Notes: generated by a model from the sequence alone, not told the origin. Shown: positions 1-7,941, counted from the first letter of the stretch. The stretch is DNA of 11,001 bases from an uncultured Collinsella sp. (GCA_900550815.1 URTW01000056.1:1-11001), one strand, 5' to 3'. Made by a program: numbers and translations.

Positions 1-635
1 TCCTGCGACCGCCCTAGCGCTGCAAATGCAGCGAGCTCGAGGCTCTGTTCGCCCTCATCCAGCAGCACAAACGGCTCGGACGCCAAATCGGCGAGCGTCA
101 CCTTTTCCTTTGCCGTCAGCGGATGCGCGGCCGGCAACAATGCTACCAACTCGTCGTGATAGACCACACGCTTCTCGAGCCCAGCGGTAAATCCGCGTGC
201 CGTAAAGCAAAAATCCACTACGCCGTCGTGCACCCATTGGGCGTTGCGCGTGTAATCGCCCTGCTTGAGGGTAAAGCGTACGCCCGGGTGCAGCGCTCCA
301 AAATCGCGGATCACGCGCGGCAACACGGTACGACTCACGTTGGTAAACGTCGCGATGCGGATATCGGTCGACGAAAGCCCCAGCAGCTCCTGGCGCTTGC
401 CCTCGAGCTCGGCCTCGGCGGTCACGATCTGGCGCAGGAATGGCAGATATTGTTTACCGTCGCGCGTAAGCGAAACGCCCTGCTTACCGCGCTCGATAAG
501 CGTGGTACCCAGCTCGCGCTCGAGCGCCTTGACGGCCTGACTCACCGCACTTTGCGTATAGCCCAGCTCGTCCGCCGCGCCCTTAAGACTGCCGCGATCG
601 ACCACCATACAAACGATCTGATACCGCGATGCCAT
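1..635 (-). CDS. LysR-family transcriptional regulator (C-terminus beyond left edge)
   Basis: DNA-binding regulator, read on the minus strand and open to base 1. About 211 codons are visible of a family that is usually near 300 residues. The start is the ATG at 635-633, with a GGGAGG ribosome binding site at 640-646. Residues 1-60 form the LysR winged helix-turn-helix: a start like MASRYQIVCMVVDRGS, then AADELGYTQSAVSQAVKALE and a wing containing LTRDGKQY. A linker helix follows, and from about residue 90 the periplasmic-binding-protein-like effector domain begins (IRIATFTN, then VLPRVIRDF). The effector cannot be deduced. It diverges from the EamA exporter across a 158-bp gap, the usual layout for a LysR protein and its target. 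Regulation of that exporter is therefore likely but inferred. Confidence 0.93.
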   Translation of the reverse strand, partial: MASRYQIVCMVVDRGSLKGAADELGYTQSAVSQAVKALERELGTTLIERGKQGVSLTRDGKQYLPFLRQIVTAEAELEGKRQELLGLSSTDIRIATFTNVSRTVLPRVIRDFGALHPGVRFTLKQGDYTRNAQWVHDGVVDFCFTARGFTAGLEKRVVYHDELVALLPAAHPLTAKEKVTLADLASEPFVLLDEGEQSLELAAFAALGRSQ

Positions 636-660
636 TGTGCCTCCCCATCAATGCAGACGT

Positions 661-670
661 AAAACGTTTT
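661..670. promoter_or_regulatory. 10-bp perfect palindrome in LysR/EamA divergent region
   Basis: AAAACGTTTT is its own reverse complement. It lies 25 bp upstream of the LysR start codon, in the AT-rich gap between two divergent genes. It could be an operator half for LysR autoregulation, but nothing beyond symmetry and position supports this. Confidence 0.25.
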
Positions 671-761
671 GCCAGGGCTTTTTCTGCCAACATTAGCATT
701 TCTTAATCATACTGAAGATACATTCGCTTTACTACATCCACATCTGGGAGCAGAATCCTTT

Positions 762-780
762 TTACGAAACCGTTCTGTAA
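762..780. promoter_or_regulatory. Imperfect dyad just upstream of the exporter ribosome binding site
   Basis: TTAC at 762-765 and GTAA at 777-780 are inverted repeats separated by 11 bp. The core AACCGTT (768-774) is also symmetric about base 771. The element ends two bases before the AAAGGAGT ribosome binding site (783-790) of the EamA gene. It may be a regulator site or a small hairpin. It does not fit the textbook LysR T-N11-A box exactly. Confidence 0.3.
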
Positions 781-793
781 CAAAAGGAGTCCC

Positions 794-1696
794 ATGGATC
801 GCAAAAAAGCAATCGCGCTCTCATTTTCCGTTCCCGTCGCATGGGGCTTTTCGTATCCCCTCATGAAGATCGGCATGGACAGCATGAACGCTACGAGCAT
901 CGTCGCGCTACGCTGCATCATCGCCTTTGCGGCCTGCCTGTTGCTCTTCCACAAGCGCGCGCTCCGCATCAACCGCGACCTTATGGTCCGTGCCGCCATC
1001 ATCGGCGCCATTATGGCAACCGAGCTCACCTGCATGTGCCTGGGCTCCAGCCTTACCTCTGCCTCCACTGCCGGCTTTTTGCAGAGCCTGACGGTCGTGA
1101 TCGTACCGTTTGCCAACGCCGCCCTGCTGCGTCGCGCCCCCGAGCGCAAAGTGCTCGTCGGCACCGCCATCGTCACCTGCGGCATGCTGCTGCTCTCGGG
1201 CGCCGACTTTACCAGCCTGAACCCGGGCGCGATCATCATGCTGCTCTCGGCCTTTATCTATGCCAGCCACATCATCGTGGCCAAGCGCTTTGTCGAAGAA
1301 GTCGATCCGCTGGCTCTGGGCGTTTGGCAGCTGGGCTTTGGCGGCTTGTTCTCGGGCATCGCCGCATTCACCTTTGGCGGCTTCACGCTTCCCAGTACGC
1401 CCAGCGAGATCGTGGTCGTCATTGCGCTCGCACTCATCTGCTCTGCCTACGGCTTTATCACCCAAACGCTCGTGCAGCCCCACGTGCCCGCCGAGACCAC
1501 TGGCTTCGCCTTCTCGCTCGAGCCGGTCTGCTCCGCCGTCTTTTCGTTCTTCCTGGTTGGCGAGGTCCTGAGCCCCATCGCCTTCTTTGGCGCCGCCCTC
1601 ATCCTCACCGGCGTCATGGTGGCAACCGTCGAGCTTCCGCGCCTCCGCGCACATGGACAGGCTCGCATGACAGGAGCGCCCGAGCACGTCTCGTAG
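794..1696 (+). CDS. EamA-domain transporter of the drug/metabolite (DMT) superfamily
   Basis: Membrane transporter of 300 residues, the usual size for ten-helix DMT exporters made of two EamA repeats. The first repeat spans roughly residues 5-137 and the second 145-280. The N-terminus shows the typical WGFSYPLMKIG stretch after the first helix. The second repeat ends with the family hallmark SLEPVCSAVFSFFLVGEVLS (241-260), followed by a last helix ending near residue 278. The C-terminal tail is short and polar. ATG 794 is preceded by AAAGGAGT at 783-790. Members of this group export amino acids, metabolites or drugs, and the substrate here cannot be assigned. The divergent LysR gene is the likely regulator. 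Confidence 0.93.
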   Translation: MDRKKAIALSFSVPVAWGFSYPLMKIGMDSMNATSIVALRCIIAFAACLLLFHKRALRINRDLMVRAAIIGAIMATELTCMCLGSSLTSASTAGFLQSLTVVIVPFANAALLRRAPERKVLVGTAIVTCGMLLLSGADFTSLNPGAIIMLLSAFIYASHIIVAKRFVEEVDPLALGVWQLGFGGLFSGIAAFTFGGFTLPSTPSEIVVVIALALICSAYGFITQTLVQPHVPAETTGFAFSLEPVCSAVFSFFLVGEVLSPIAFFGAALILTGVMVATVELPRLRAHGQARMTGAPEHVS

Positions 1697-1722
1697 ACCC
1701 CGCTCTTCATACAGCCGCGGCA

Positions 1723-1749
1723 TAAAGGCAACCGGTGCGCCTTTACAAT
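1723..1749 (+). promoter_or_regulatory. Hairpin overlapping a candidate -10 box upstream of ung
   Basis: TAAAGGC (1723-1729) and GCCTTTA (1739-1745) form a 7-bp perfect inverted repeat around a 9-nt loop. A TACAAT box at 1744-1749 overlaps the right arm and would be a -10 for ung, although the -35 region is poor. There is no T run, so it is a weak terminator for the upstream exporter at best. Confidence 0.3.
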
Positions 1750-1784
1750 AGATACCGACAGAGCATCTGACGTAAAGGAGCGCC

Positions 1785-2510
1785 ATGGACGCCGCGACCC
1801 GCGACCGCAACATAGCAACTTGGTTGGGCGATGCACCGCAGCCGGTACGTAACACTACGAACCAGCTGCTCGAGCGCATCGCCCTTTTGCGTGCCGAGCA
1901 GACTATCTACCCGGCACAAGACGACATCCTCAATGCCCTCGCCTACACGCCGGCCAACCAGGTCAAGGTTGTCATCTTAGGTCAAGACCCCTATCACGGA
2001 CCCAACCAGGCCATGGGGCTGTCGTTCTCGGTCCCCGCGACGCAAACCAAGTTGCCGCCGAGTCTGCGCAACATTTACAAGGAACTCAAAGCCGATCTGA
2101 GTTGCCCCATTCCCGCCACGGGAGATCTAACGCCATGGGCACAACAGGGCGTCCTGCTCCTCAACACCACGCTCACTGTGCGCGAGCATGCCGCGAACTC
2201 GCACGCCAAACTGGGCTGGAGCACGCTCACCGACTACGTTATCGAACGCTGCTGTCAGCTGCCCCAACCGGTAGTCTTTTTGGCATGGGGCCGCTTTGCC
2301 CAGCAGATGGTCGAGGGCAAGCTCGCCGCGACCGGCGCGGGCAAGGCGACCGGCAAGTTCTGCCTGGCCTCCACGCACCCCTCGCCGCTTTCGGCCAACC
2401 GTGCCACGGCAGAACTCCCCGCCTTTATGGGGTCGCGCCCCTTCTCCGCTGCCAATCGGCTACTCGAACAACACGGCTCGACCCTCGTCAACTGGACTTG
2501 CCTCGACTAA
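1785..2510 (+). CDS. ung: Uracil-DNA glycosylase, family 1
   Basis: Cytosolic base-excision repair enzyme that removes uracil from DNA. The 241 residues match the family length (E. coli Ung is 229). All diagnostic motifs are present. The water-activating loop GQDPYHGPNQAMGLSFSV begins at residue 66 and carries the catalytic Asp68 and the uracil-stacking Phe81. The specificity Asn127 is in GVLLLNTTLTV. The DNA-intercalation loop THPSPLSANR (197-206) carries the catalytic His198. The start ATG has AAAGGAG at 1774-1780. The gene stands alone between the exporter and a strong terminator and converges with the SDR gene. Function is secure from the motifs. Confidence 0.98.
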   Translation: MDAATRDRNIATWLGDAPQPVRNTTNQLLERIALLRAEQTIYPAQDDILNALAYTPANQVKVVILGQDPYHGPNQAMGLSFSVPATQTKLPPSLRNIYKELKADLSCPIPATGDLTPWAQQGVLLLNTTLTVREHAANSHAKLGWSTLTDYVIERCCQLPQPVVFLAWGRFAQQMVEGKLAATGAGKATGKFCLASTHPSPLSANRATAELPAFMGSRPFSAANRLLEQHGSTLVNWTCLD

Positions 2511-2525
2511 AAATCGATATACCAA

Positions 2526-2559
2526 AAACGCGCCCGACGGCTTTCCATCGGGCGCGTTT
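2526..2559. terminator. Intrinsic terminator between convergent ung and SDR genes
   Basis: A 12-bp perfect stem pairs 2526-2537 with 2548-2559 around a 10-nt loop. The stem core CGCGCCCGA is very GC-rich. On the plus strand it ends in TTT, and on the minus strand in TTTTT (complement of 2524-2528). It should therefore stop transcription of both ung and the SDR gene. Confidence 0.88.
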
Positions 2560-2560
2560 C

Positions 2561-3241
2561 CTATTCGGGCCAAATAAATTGCGTGCGGCCGGCCTCGCCG
2601 CCATCGATCAACAGGCTCTGCCCGGTCATAAACCGGTTGGTCACGCCCACAAAGTAGATCCACTCGGCGATCTCTTGGGCGGTGGCCCAGCGCTTAAGCG
2701 GCGTGAGCTCCATAATCTGGTTCCACAGGTGTTCGTCTTCCATCACGCAACGGTTGAGCGGCGTGATAACGCCGCCCGGGTCCACACTGTTGGCGATGGC
2801 CTGCGGCGCCAGGCGGTTTGCAAGGTTCTTGGTGTAGGCGATAACACCGCCCTTGCTGGCGGCATAGGCGGGAAACTCCGATCCCGTATGTCCGCTCGCC
2901 GACCCCACATTGACCACGGATTTGATAGCCGGCGCAGGCTTGGCGGCGAGCCCCTCCCCCACAAAGGCGTAGCGCTCGGTCACGTTGATGGTGCCACACA
3001 GGTTGGCGGCGATGTCGTCGGCCGAATCCTGCGTACCGGCAACGTTCACGATTACCTGAGGCTCAAGGTCGCTTGGAAACGAGTCCGGCTCGCGGACATC
3101 AACGATCAGATGGCGGTAGCGCTCGTGTTCGATCGCCGGCGGCAGCAGATCAAAGCCCACGACCTCGTGGCCCTCATCCAAAAAGCGCTGCACGCACGCG
3201 GCTCCGATACCGCCCGAAGCGCCCGTGATCAAAACCCGCAT
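2561..3241 (-). CDS. Short-chain dehydrogenase/reductase (SDR) family oxidoreductase
   Basis: NAD(P)-dependent oxidoreductase of the classical SDR type, 226 residues, slightly shorter than the usual 245-250. The Rossmann motif TGASGGIG is at 6-13. Asp31, ending strand beta-2 (VVGFD), suggests preference for NAD(H). VDV at 47-49 and NVAG at 66-69 follow. The catalytic triad is Ser114, Tyr126 and Lys130, the last two in YAASK. The PGG stretch after NSVD (155-157) and the final LLIDGGE are typical. ATG 3241 has AAGGAG just upstream. The stop of the queuosine-precursor transporter lies only 9 bp upstream, so the two genes are probably one transcript. The substrate is unknown. Confidence 0.93.
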   Translation of the reverse strand: MRVLITGASGGIGAACVQRFLDEGHEVVGFDLLPPAIEHERYRHLIVDVREPDSFPSDLEPQVIVNVAGTQDSADDIAANLCGTINVTERYAFVGEGLAAKPAPAIKSVVNVGSASGHTGSEFPAYAASKGGVIAYTKNLANRLAPQAIANSVDPGGVITPLNRCVMEDEHLWNQIMELTPLKRWATAQEIAEWIYFVGVTNRFMTGQSLLIDGGEAGRTQFIWPE

Positions 3242-3250
3242 ACTTGCTCC

Positions 3251-3973
3251 TTAGGCGGTTGCGTGGCGCTCGAGGTACTCGGAACCCACATTCTCGCGCT
3301 CCCAGCCGCGCACGACCTTGTAGCCCACGGGGCTCAGGAAGACCTCGCACAGCAGCTCGGCAACAGCGCCGGTCAGCGAGCACATAAGGACCTGTACCCA
3401 GGTCCAACCAAAGAACGTGTGGCTTACCACAATGGCAAAGACCAGGTTGTCGATAAACTGGCCAACACCCGTGGACACATAGGAACGGAAGGCAAAGCTC
3501 GCAAAGTTATTCTTCTTGAGCATACGGCCGAGCGACTGGTTGAGCGTGGAGTTAACCACGGCAGAAACGAGCATTGCCAGCGAAGAGCCCAGCACCACGT
3601 ACCAGGTGCCGCCGATGGTGGCGTTAAGGGCGGTGTTGACCTCGATCATGCCCGTGTCGTAGTAGGCGCCCCACATGCCGGGCGTGAGCGAACATGCCCA
3701 AAAGCACAGACTCACGGCCAGGTTGACCAGTAGCGCGAGGATGGAGATTTTGATGGATGCCTTGGCGCCAAAGCGCTTGCAGATCATGTCCTGGCACAAA
3801 AACGAGACCCAGCTCACCACAAAGCCGCAATCGAGTGCCAGATACGGCAGGCTGATGAGCTCTTTGTTGGCCAGCAGGTTCATCATGATGACACTCACGA
3901 AAAACAGCGAAACCGTTGCCGCGGGAATGCTCCGCAACAGGACCTTGTAGTCCTCCATGACCTTCTTGATCAT
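3251..3973 (-). CDS. Queuosine precursor transporter family protein (YhhQ/VUT family)
   Basis: Integral membrane uptake protein of 240 residues with about six hydrophobic segments, near residues 16-34, 43-60, 74-95, 121-141, 166-185 and 190-212. Features I associate with the YhhQ/VUT (PF02592) family are NLLANKE at 32-38, GQFIDNLVF at 171-179 and a final EVFLSPVGYKVV helix (210-221). Family members import queuosine precursors such as preQ0, preQ1 or queuine for tRNA modification. The exact substrate here is inferred. ATG 3973 follows AAAGGA (complement of 3981-3986). A well-formed promoter and a structured leader lie upstream. The SDR gene follows after 9 bp. Confidence 0.88.
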   Translation of the reverse strand: MIKKVMEDYKVLLRSIPAATVSLFFVSVIMMNLLANKELISLPYLALDCGFVVSWVSFLCQDMICKRFGAKASIKISILALLVNLAVSLCFWACSLTPGMWGAYYDTGMIEVNTALNATIGGTWYVVLGSSLAMLVSAVVNSTLNQSLGRMLKKNNFASFAFRSYVSTGVGQFIDNLVFAIVVSHTFFGWTWVQVLMCSLTGAVAELLCEVFLSPVGYKVVRGWERENVGSEYLERHATA

Positions 3974-4052
3974 TATGTACTCCTTTGGTTTTAGGTTTAA
4001 CGAGCAGGATATCGGACCCGAACTGCTCGGACGTCTCGGTCTTGAGACGACG
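3974..4052 (-). promoter_or_regulatory. Structured 5' leader, candidate riboswitch-like RNA
   Basis: On the minus strand the leader from the predicted start site (about 4052) holds two hairpins. The first has a 6-bp stem, CGTCTC/GAGACG (4032-4037 with 4044-4049). The second has a 7-bp stem, CGAGCAG/CTGCTCG (4001-4007 with 4023-4029), with a 15-nt loop. The loop segment GGGU can pair with ACCU in the A-rich tail just before the AAAGGAG ribosome binding site, giving an H-type pseudoknot. This has the same topology as preQ1-I riboswitches, but the conserved preQ1-I sequence is not evident. Its position before a queuosine-precursor transporter makes ligand control plausible. Confidence 0.4.
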
Positions 4053-4058
4053 GTGGGT

Positions 4059-4087
4059 ATGATAGCCGCTCACACGGCATCAGGCAA
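4059..4087 (-). promoter_or_regulatory. Sigma-70-type promoter for the transporter-SDR unit
   Basis: On the minus strand TTGCCT (4087-4082) and TATCAT (4064-4059) are separated by exactly 17 bp. They match the -35 consensus at 4 of 6 and the -10 consensus at 5 of 6. The predicted start is near 4052, giving a leader of about 78 nt. Confidence 0.6.
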
Positions 4088-4093
4088 GTAAAT

Positions 4094-4123
4094 GGCGCGG
4101 CAGCCCCGCAGGACCACCGCGCC
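4094..4123 (-). terminator. Possible terminator hairpin after prfC
   Basis: GGCGCGG (4094-4100) pairs with CCGCGCC (4117-4123) in a 7-bp GC stem. On the minus strand it begins 6 bp past the prfC stop codon. The trailing ATTTACTT is a poor U-tract, so termination may be partial. The next promoter starts only a few bases downstream, which fits a transcription-unit boundary. Confidence 0.4.
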
Positions 4124-4129
4124 GATGCG

Positions 4130-5743
<1,614 letters not shown>

Positions 5744-5792
5744 GCGGATCCTTTCTTGCGTTCTATATGCATTACGTCGATGTAACTGCCCT

Positions 5793-5798
5793 ATTGTA
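5793..5798 (-). promoter_or_regulatory. Candidate -10 box for prfC
   Basis: TACAAT on the minus strand lies about 50 bases upstream of the prfC start. No convincing -35 box is seen at the expected spacing, so this call is tentative. Confidence 0.3.
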
Positions 5799-5830
5799 GC
5801 CGTGAAACCTCGCCATAGGGCACCTATCAG

Positions 5831-5881
5831 GACAAATTCATCAGTTGGGGGTCTGGGTAGCCGGCTTAATCCGAATTTGTC
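5831..5881. repeat. 9-bp perfect inverted repeat in prfC/gntR intergenic region
   Basis: GACAAATTC (5831-5839) and GAATTTGTC (5873-5881) are exact reverse complements. Their centres are 42 bp apart, close to four helical turns. They may be paired binding sites for a regulator of one or both divergent genes. No known motif is recognised. Confidence 0.35.
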
Positions 5882-5883
5882 TC

Positions 5884-5911
5884 TTGCGTAACTGTGCATA
5901 GTGTATATATA
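5884..5911 (+). promoter_or_regulatory. Candidate promoter for the gntR-ABC operon
   Basis: TTGCGT (5884-5889) and TATATA (5906-5911) are 16 bp apart and lie about 50 bases before the gntR start. The -10 falls inside the inverted-repeat operator candidate, as expected for autorepression. Confidence 0.4.
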
Positions 5912-5935
5912 CTGTGCTTACCGGTTATATACACG
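5900..5935. promoter_or_regulatory. Candidate YtrA-type GntR operator
   Basis: GTGTATATA (5901-5909) and TATATACAC (5926-5934) form a perfect 9-bp inverted repeat with a 16-bp spacer. The inner GTATATATAC (5903-5912) is itself a palindrome. YtrA-family repressors bind inverted repeats with AGTGTA/TACACT-like arms. AGTGTA is present at 5900-5905 and TACACG at 5930-5935, but the spacer is longer than I recall for the Bacillus site. ACTGTGC(A/T)TA also occurs twice as a direct repeat (5891-5900 and 5911-5920). Overlap with the promoter supports autoregulation. Confidence 0.5.
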
Positions 5936-5961
5936 TGTAGCCCAACAGCTAAGGAGCCGCT

Positions 5962-6342
5962 GTGGACATTATCCTATCCAATTCGAGCGACAAGCCCATC
6001 TACGAGCAGATATCCTCGCAGGTCAAAGCTCAAATCCTTTCGGGCACGCTCGCCGCGGGAGCCAAACTCCCCAGCATCCGCGCACTCGCGAGCGACCTGG
6101 GCGTGAGCGTCATCACCACCAAGCGCGCCTACGCCGATCTGGAGCAGCTCGGGTTTATCTGTACCGTGCAGGGCAAGGGCTGCTTTGTTGCCGACGGCAA
6201 CCAAGAACTCTTGCGTGAAAACCAGCTCTGCCATATCGAAGAGCTGCTTACGCAGGCGGCAGAACAAGCCGAAGCCCTGAGCGTCACGCGCGACAAACTG
6301 CACGAGATGCTCGCCCTGGTAGCCCCCGAAACCATGCAGTAG
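5962..6342 (+). CDS. GntR-family (YtrA-type) transcriptional regulator
   Basis: Small cytosolic repressor of 126 residues. The winged helix-turn-helix covers about residues 10-78: KPIYEQISSQV, then KLPSIRALASDLGVSVITTK (35-54) and a wing with QGKGCFV (70-76). A short helical tail (about 83-117) replaces the large effector domain of other GntR proteins. This is the YtrA subfamily pattern, which typically controls an adjacent ABC transporter. The start is GTG 5962 with AAGGAG at 5951-5956. The ABC ATPase starts 23 bp after its stop, so the genes form an operon. Autorepression through the upstream inverted repeat is likely. Confidence 0.93.
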   Translation: MDIILSNSSDKPIYEQISSQVKAQILSGTLAAGAKLPSIRALASDLGVSVITTKRAYADLEQLGFICTVQGKGCFVADGNQELLRENQLCHIEELLTQAAEQAEALSVTRDKLHEMLALVAPETMQ

Positions 6343-6365
6343 CCATCTGCAAGAAAGGCTATACC

Positions 6366-7199
6366 ATGCAAAACTTGTTAGAACTCAAAGGGGTCTCACG
6401 CCGCGTGAGCGACCGTTTTTCGCTGCGTGATGTCATGCTCGCCGTGGAGCCCGGCCAGATAGTCGGCTTTGTGGGCGCTAACGGTGCCGGCAAGACAACG
6501 ACCATTCGCGCCGCGCTCGGGCTTATCAAGCTCGATGCCGGCGAGGTGCGCCTGTTTGGGCAGCGCTGTGGCGCCGACGCGCCCGATGAGACACAGCGCT
6601 GCCTGCGCTCCCGCGGCGGTCTCGTCCTGGACACATGCCCCTTCCCTTCAACGCTCAAGGTGGGCCAGATCGAGGCACTCGTAGGTCAGGCGTACCCCAC
6701 GTGGGACCGCAAAACGTTCGCCGGATTCATCGACCGATTTGGCCTCGATCCCAAGACAAAGGTCAAGAACCTCTCCCGCGGCATGGGCATGAAACTGCAG
6801 CTTGCCTGTGCACTCAGCCATAATGCCAAGCTACTCCTTTTGGACGAAGCCACCGCGGGCCTCGATCCCATGGCGCGCGAGGAACTGCTCGATGAGCTGC
6901 TTGCTTTTGTCGCCGACGGCCAGCACAGCGTGCTGCTCTCGAGCCACATTACGTCCGACCTCGATCGCGCCGCCGACCGCGTCATCTGCATCGATAACGG
7001 CTCGATTGTGTTTGACCTGCCGCGCGAGGACATTACCGACCGAGCCGGCATCGCCCACTGCACCCAAGCGCAGGCGCCGAGCTTATGGCTTGCGTCGAAG
7101 GTGCCCATGCCGCCCGCCACGCCTACAGCGTGGACGTGCTCGTGCCCAACCGTCGCGAAACGCTCGAGGCCTTTCCCGAGATTCCCTGCGATCGGGTAA
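6366..7199 (+). CDS. ABC transporter ATP-binding protein, frame-shifted near the C-terminus
   Basis: Nucleotide-binding subunit of an ABC-2-type exporter. Walker A GANGAGKTT is at 37-45, the signature LSRGM (canonical LSGGQ) at 136-140, Walker B LLLLDE at 156-161, the D-loop GLDP at 165-168 and the switch His at 194. The usual Q-loop glutamine is not evident, where the sequence reads GGLVLDTCPF. Through about residue 236 the frame is clearly coding. After that the ORF reads an unlikely Pro/Ser/Arg-rich tail and stops at 7199. The natural tail lies in another frame up to 7246, so one base is probably missing near 7073-7080. The ATPase core is intact, so the protein may still work. AGAAAGG precedes ATG 6366. 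It lies between the GntR gene and the permease. Confidence 0.88.
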   Translation: MQNLLELKGVSRRVSDRFSLRDVMLAVEPGQIVGFVGANGAGKTTTIRAALGLIKLDAGEVRLFGQRCGADAPDETQRCLRSRGGLVLDTCPFPSTLKVGQIEALVGQAYPTWDRKTFAGFIDRFGLDPKTKVKNLSRGMGMKLQLACALSHNAKLLLLDEATAGLDPMAREELLDELLAFVADGQHSVLLSSHITSDLDRAADRVICIDNGSIVFDLPREDITDRAGIAHCTQAQAPSLWLASKVPMPPATPTAWTCSCPTVAKRSRPFPRFPAIG

Positions 7200-7246
7200 C
7201 CATTGACGACTATCTTCGCCTCACGCTGAAAGGGGCTTCAAAATGA
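7073..7246 (+). pseudogene. Out-of-frame natural C-terminus of the ABC ATPase
   Basis: In the frame shifted by -1 the codons read ELMACVEGAHAARHAYSVD and then VLVPNRRETLEAF, ending in DDYLRLTLKGASK before TGA at 7244-7246. This is normal-looking protein with the genome's usual codon choice. It ends in an ATGA overlap with the permease start at 7243, a classic translationally coupled junction. Restoring one base within GGCGCCG (7073-7079) would join it to the main frame and give a 293-residue protein. No slippery heptamer is seen, so this looks like a point deletion or a sequence error. Confidence 0.8.
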
Positions 7247-7941
7247 AACGCGCCTTTATGTCCGAGCTCGCCATCGCTCGCACGCTCATCCCGAGCATTG
7301 CGGGCGTCGGCCTGTTCATCTTCATCGTGCTAACCCTTGCCAACGCATCGGACGGCGATTCCGGTATGAGCGCCGGCGCCTGCGCGGTCAGCGCCATGTC
7401 ACCCATCATAATCATGAACTCACTGGCTGGCTACGATAACCAAAACGGCTGGGAGCGCTATCGGGCAACGCTGCCGTTCTCGCGCAAAGACATCATCTGC
7501 GCACGCTACCTGTGCATTATTGCTTTCTCGGCCGTCATGGCATGCGCCGCCGTGCTTTTGAGCATCATCGCCCTTCCGTTCTTCGATCACACGGGCATTC
7601 CTTCGACGGGACAGACCGTCTTTGAGATCACAATAGCCTCCGCCGCATCGATGCTCATCTCCCTCATGATGGTGTTTTTGGCACAGCCGCTGTTCTTTCG
7701 ATTTGGACACATGGAGGCGCTGCGCCTTTCCGTCGGCCTGTTTGCCCTGATGGGCTGCGGTACCATGGCAATGCTGAGCTCTTCCAACCCCATTAGCAAC
7801 TGGCTCATGTCGATTGCCGGAGCGAATCCCGATCCTGCCGTCCTTGGCGGTCTGTGCGCAGGAATTGCCGTACTGGCCCTCGCGCTATGTGCAATCAGCT
7901 GCACCGTCAGCACCAAGGTCTATCGAGCACGCGATCTGTAG
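7243..7941 (+). CDS. ABC-2 transporter permease
   Basis: Membrane subunit paired with the preceding ATPase, 232 residues. About six hydrophobic segments lie near residues 14-33, 45-62, 90-113, 129-152, 161-178 and 199-222. The stretch NGWERYRATLPFSRKDIICA (68-87) matches the conserved cytoplasmic segment of small ABC-2 permeases (PF13346-like), where a TLP(I/F)SR motif contacts the ATPase. ATG 7243 overlaps the natural ATPase stop as ATGA, and GAAAGGGG lies upstream. In related GntR-linked units the exporter responds to envelope stress or antimicrobial peptides. The cargo here is not known. Confidence 0.9.
   Translation: MKRAFMSELAIARTLIPSIAGVGLFIFIVLTLANASDGDSGMSAGACAVSAMSPIIIMNSLAGYDNQNGWERYRATLPFSRKDIICARYLCIIAFSAVMACAAVLLSIIALPFFDHTGIPSTGQTVFEITIASAASMLISLMMVFLAQPLFFRFGHMEALRLSVGLFALMGCGTMAMLSSSNPISNWLMSIAGANPDPAVLGGLCAGIAVLALALCAISCTVSTKVYRARDL

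Noticed and set aside
2102..3733. Long plus-strand open frame of 543 codons
   Set aside because: It runs through the end of ung, the terminator and antisense to two convincing minus-strand genes. Its translation is rich in Arg and His with no domain, so it is a GC-rich shadow frame.
5744..5899. N-terminal extension of prfC
   Set aside because: The 52 extra residues have no RF3 similarity. The internal ATG 5743 has a good ribosome binding site, and the extension would cover the promoter region.
7066..7085. Programmed -1 ribosomal frameshift in the ABC ATPase
   Set aside because: There is no X-XXY-YYZ slippery heptamer and no obvious strong downstream structure. A one-base deletion is simpler.
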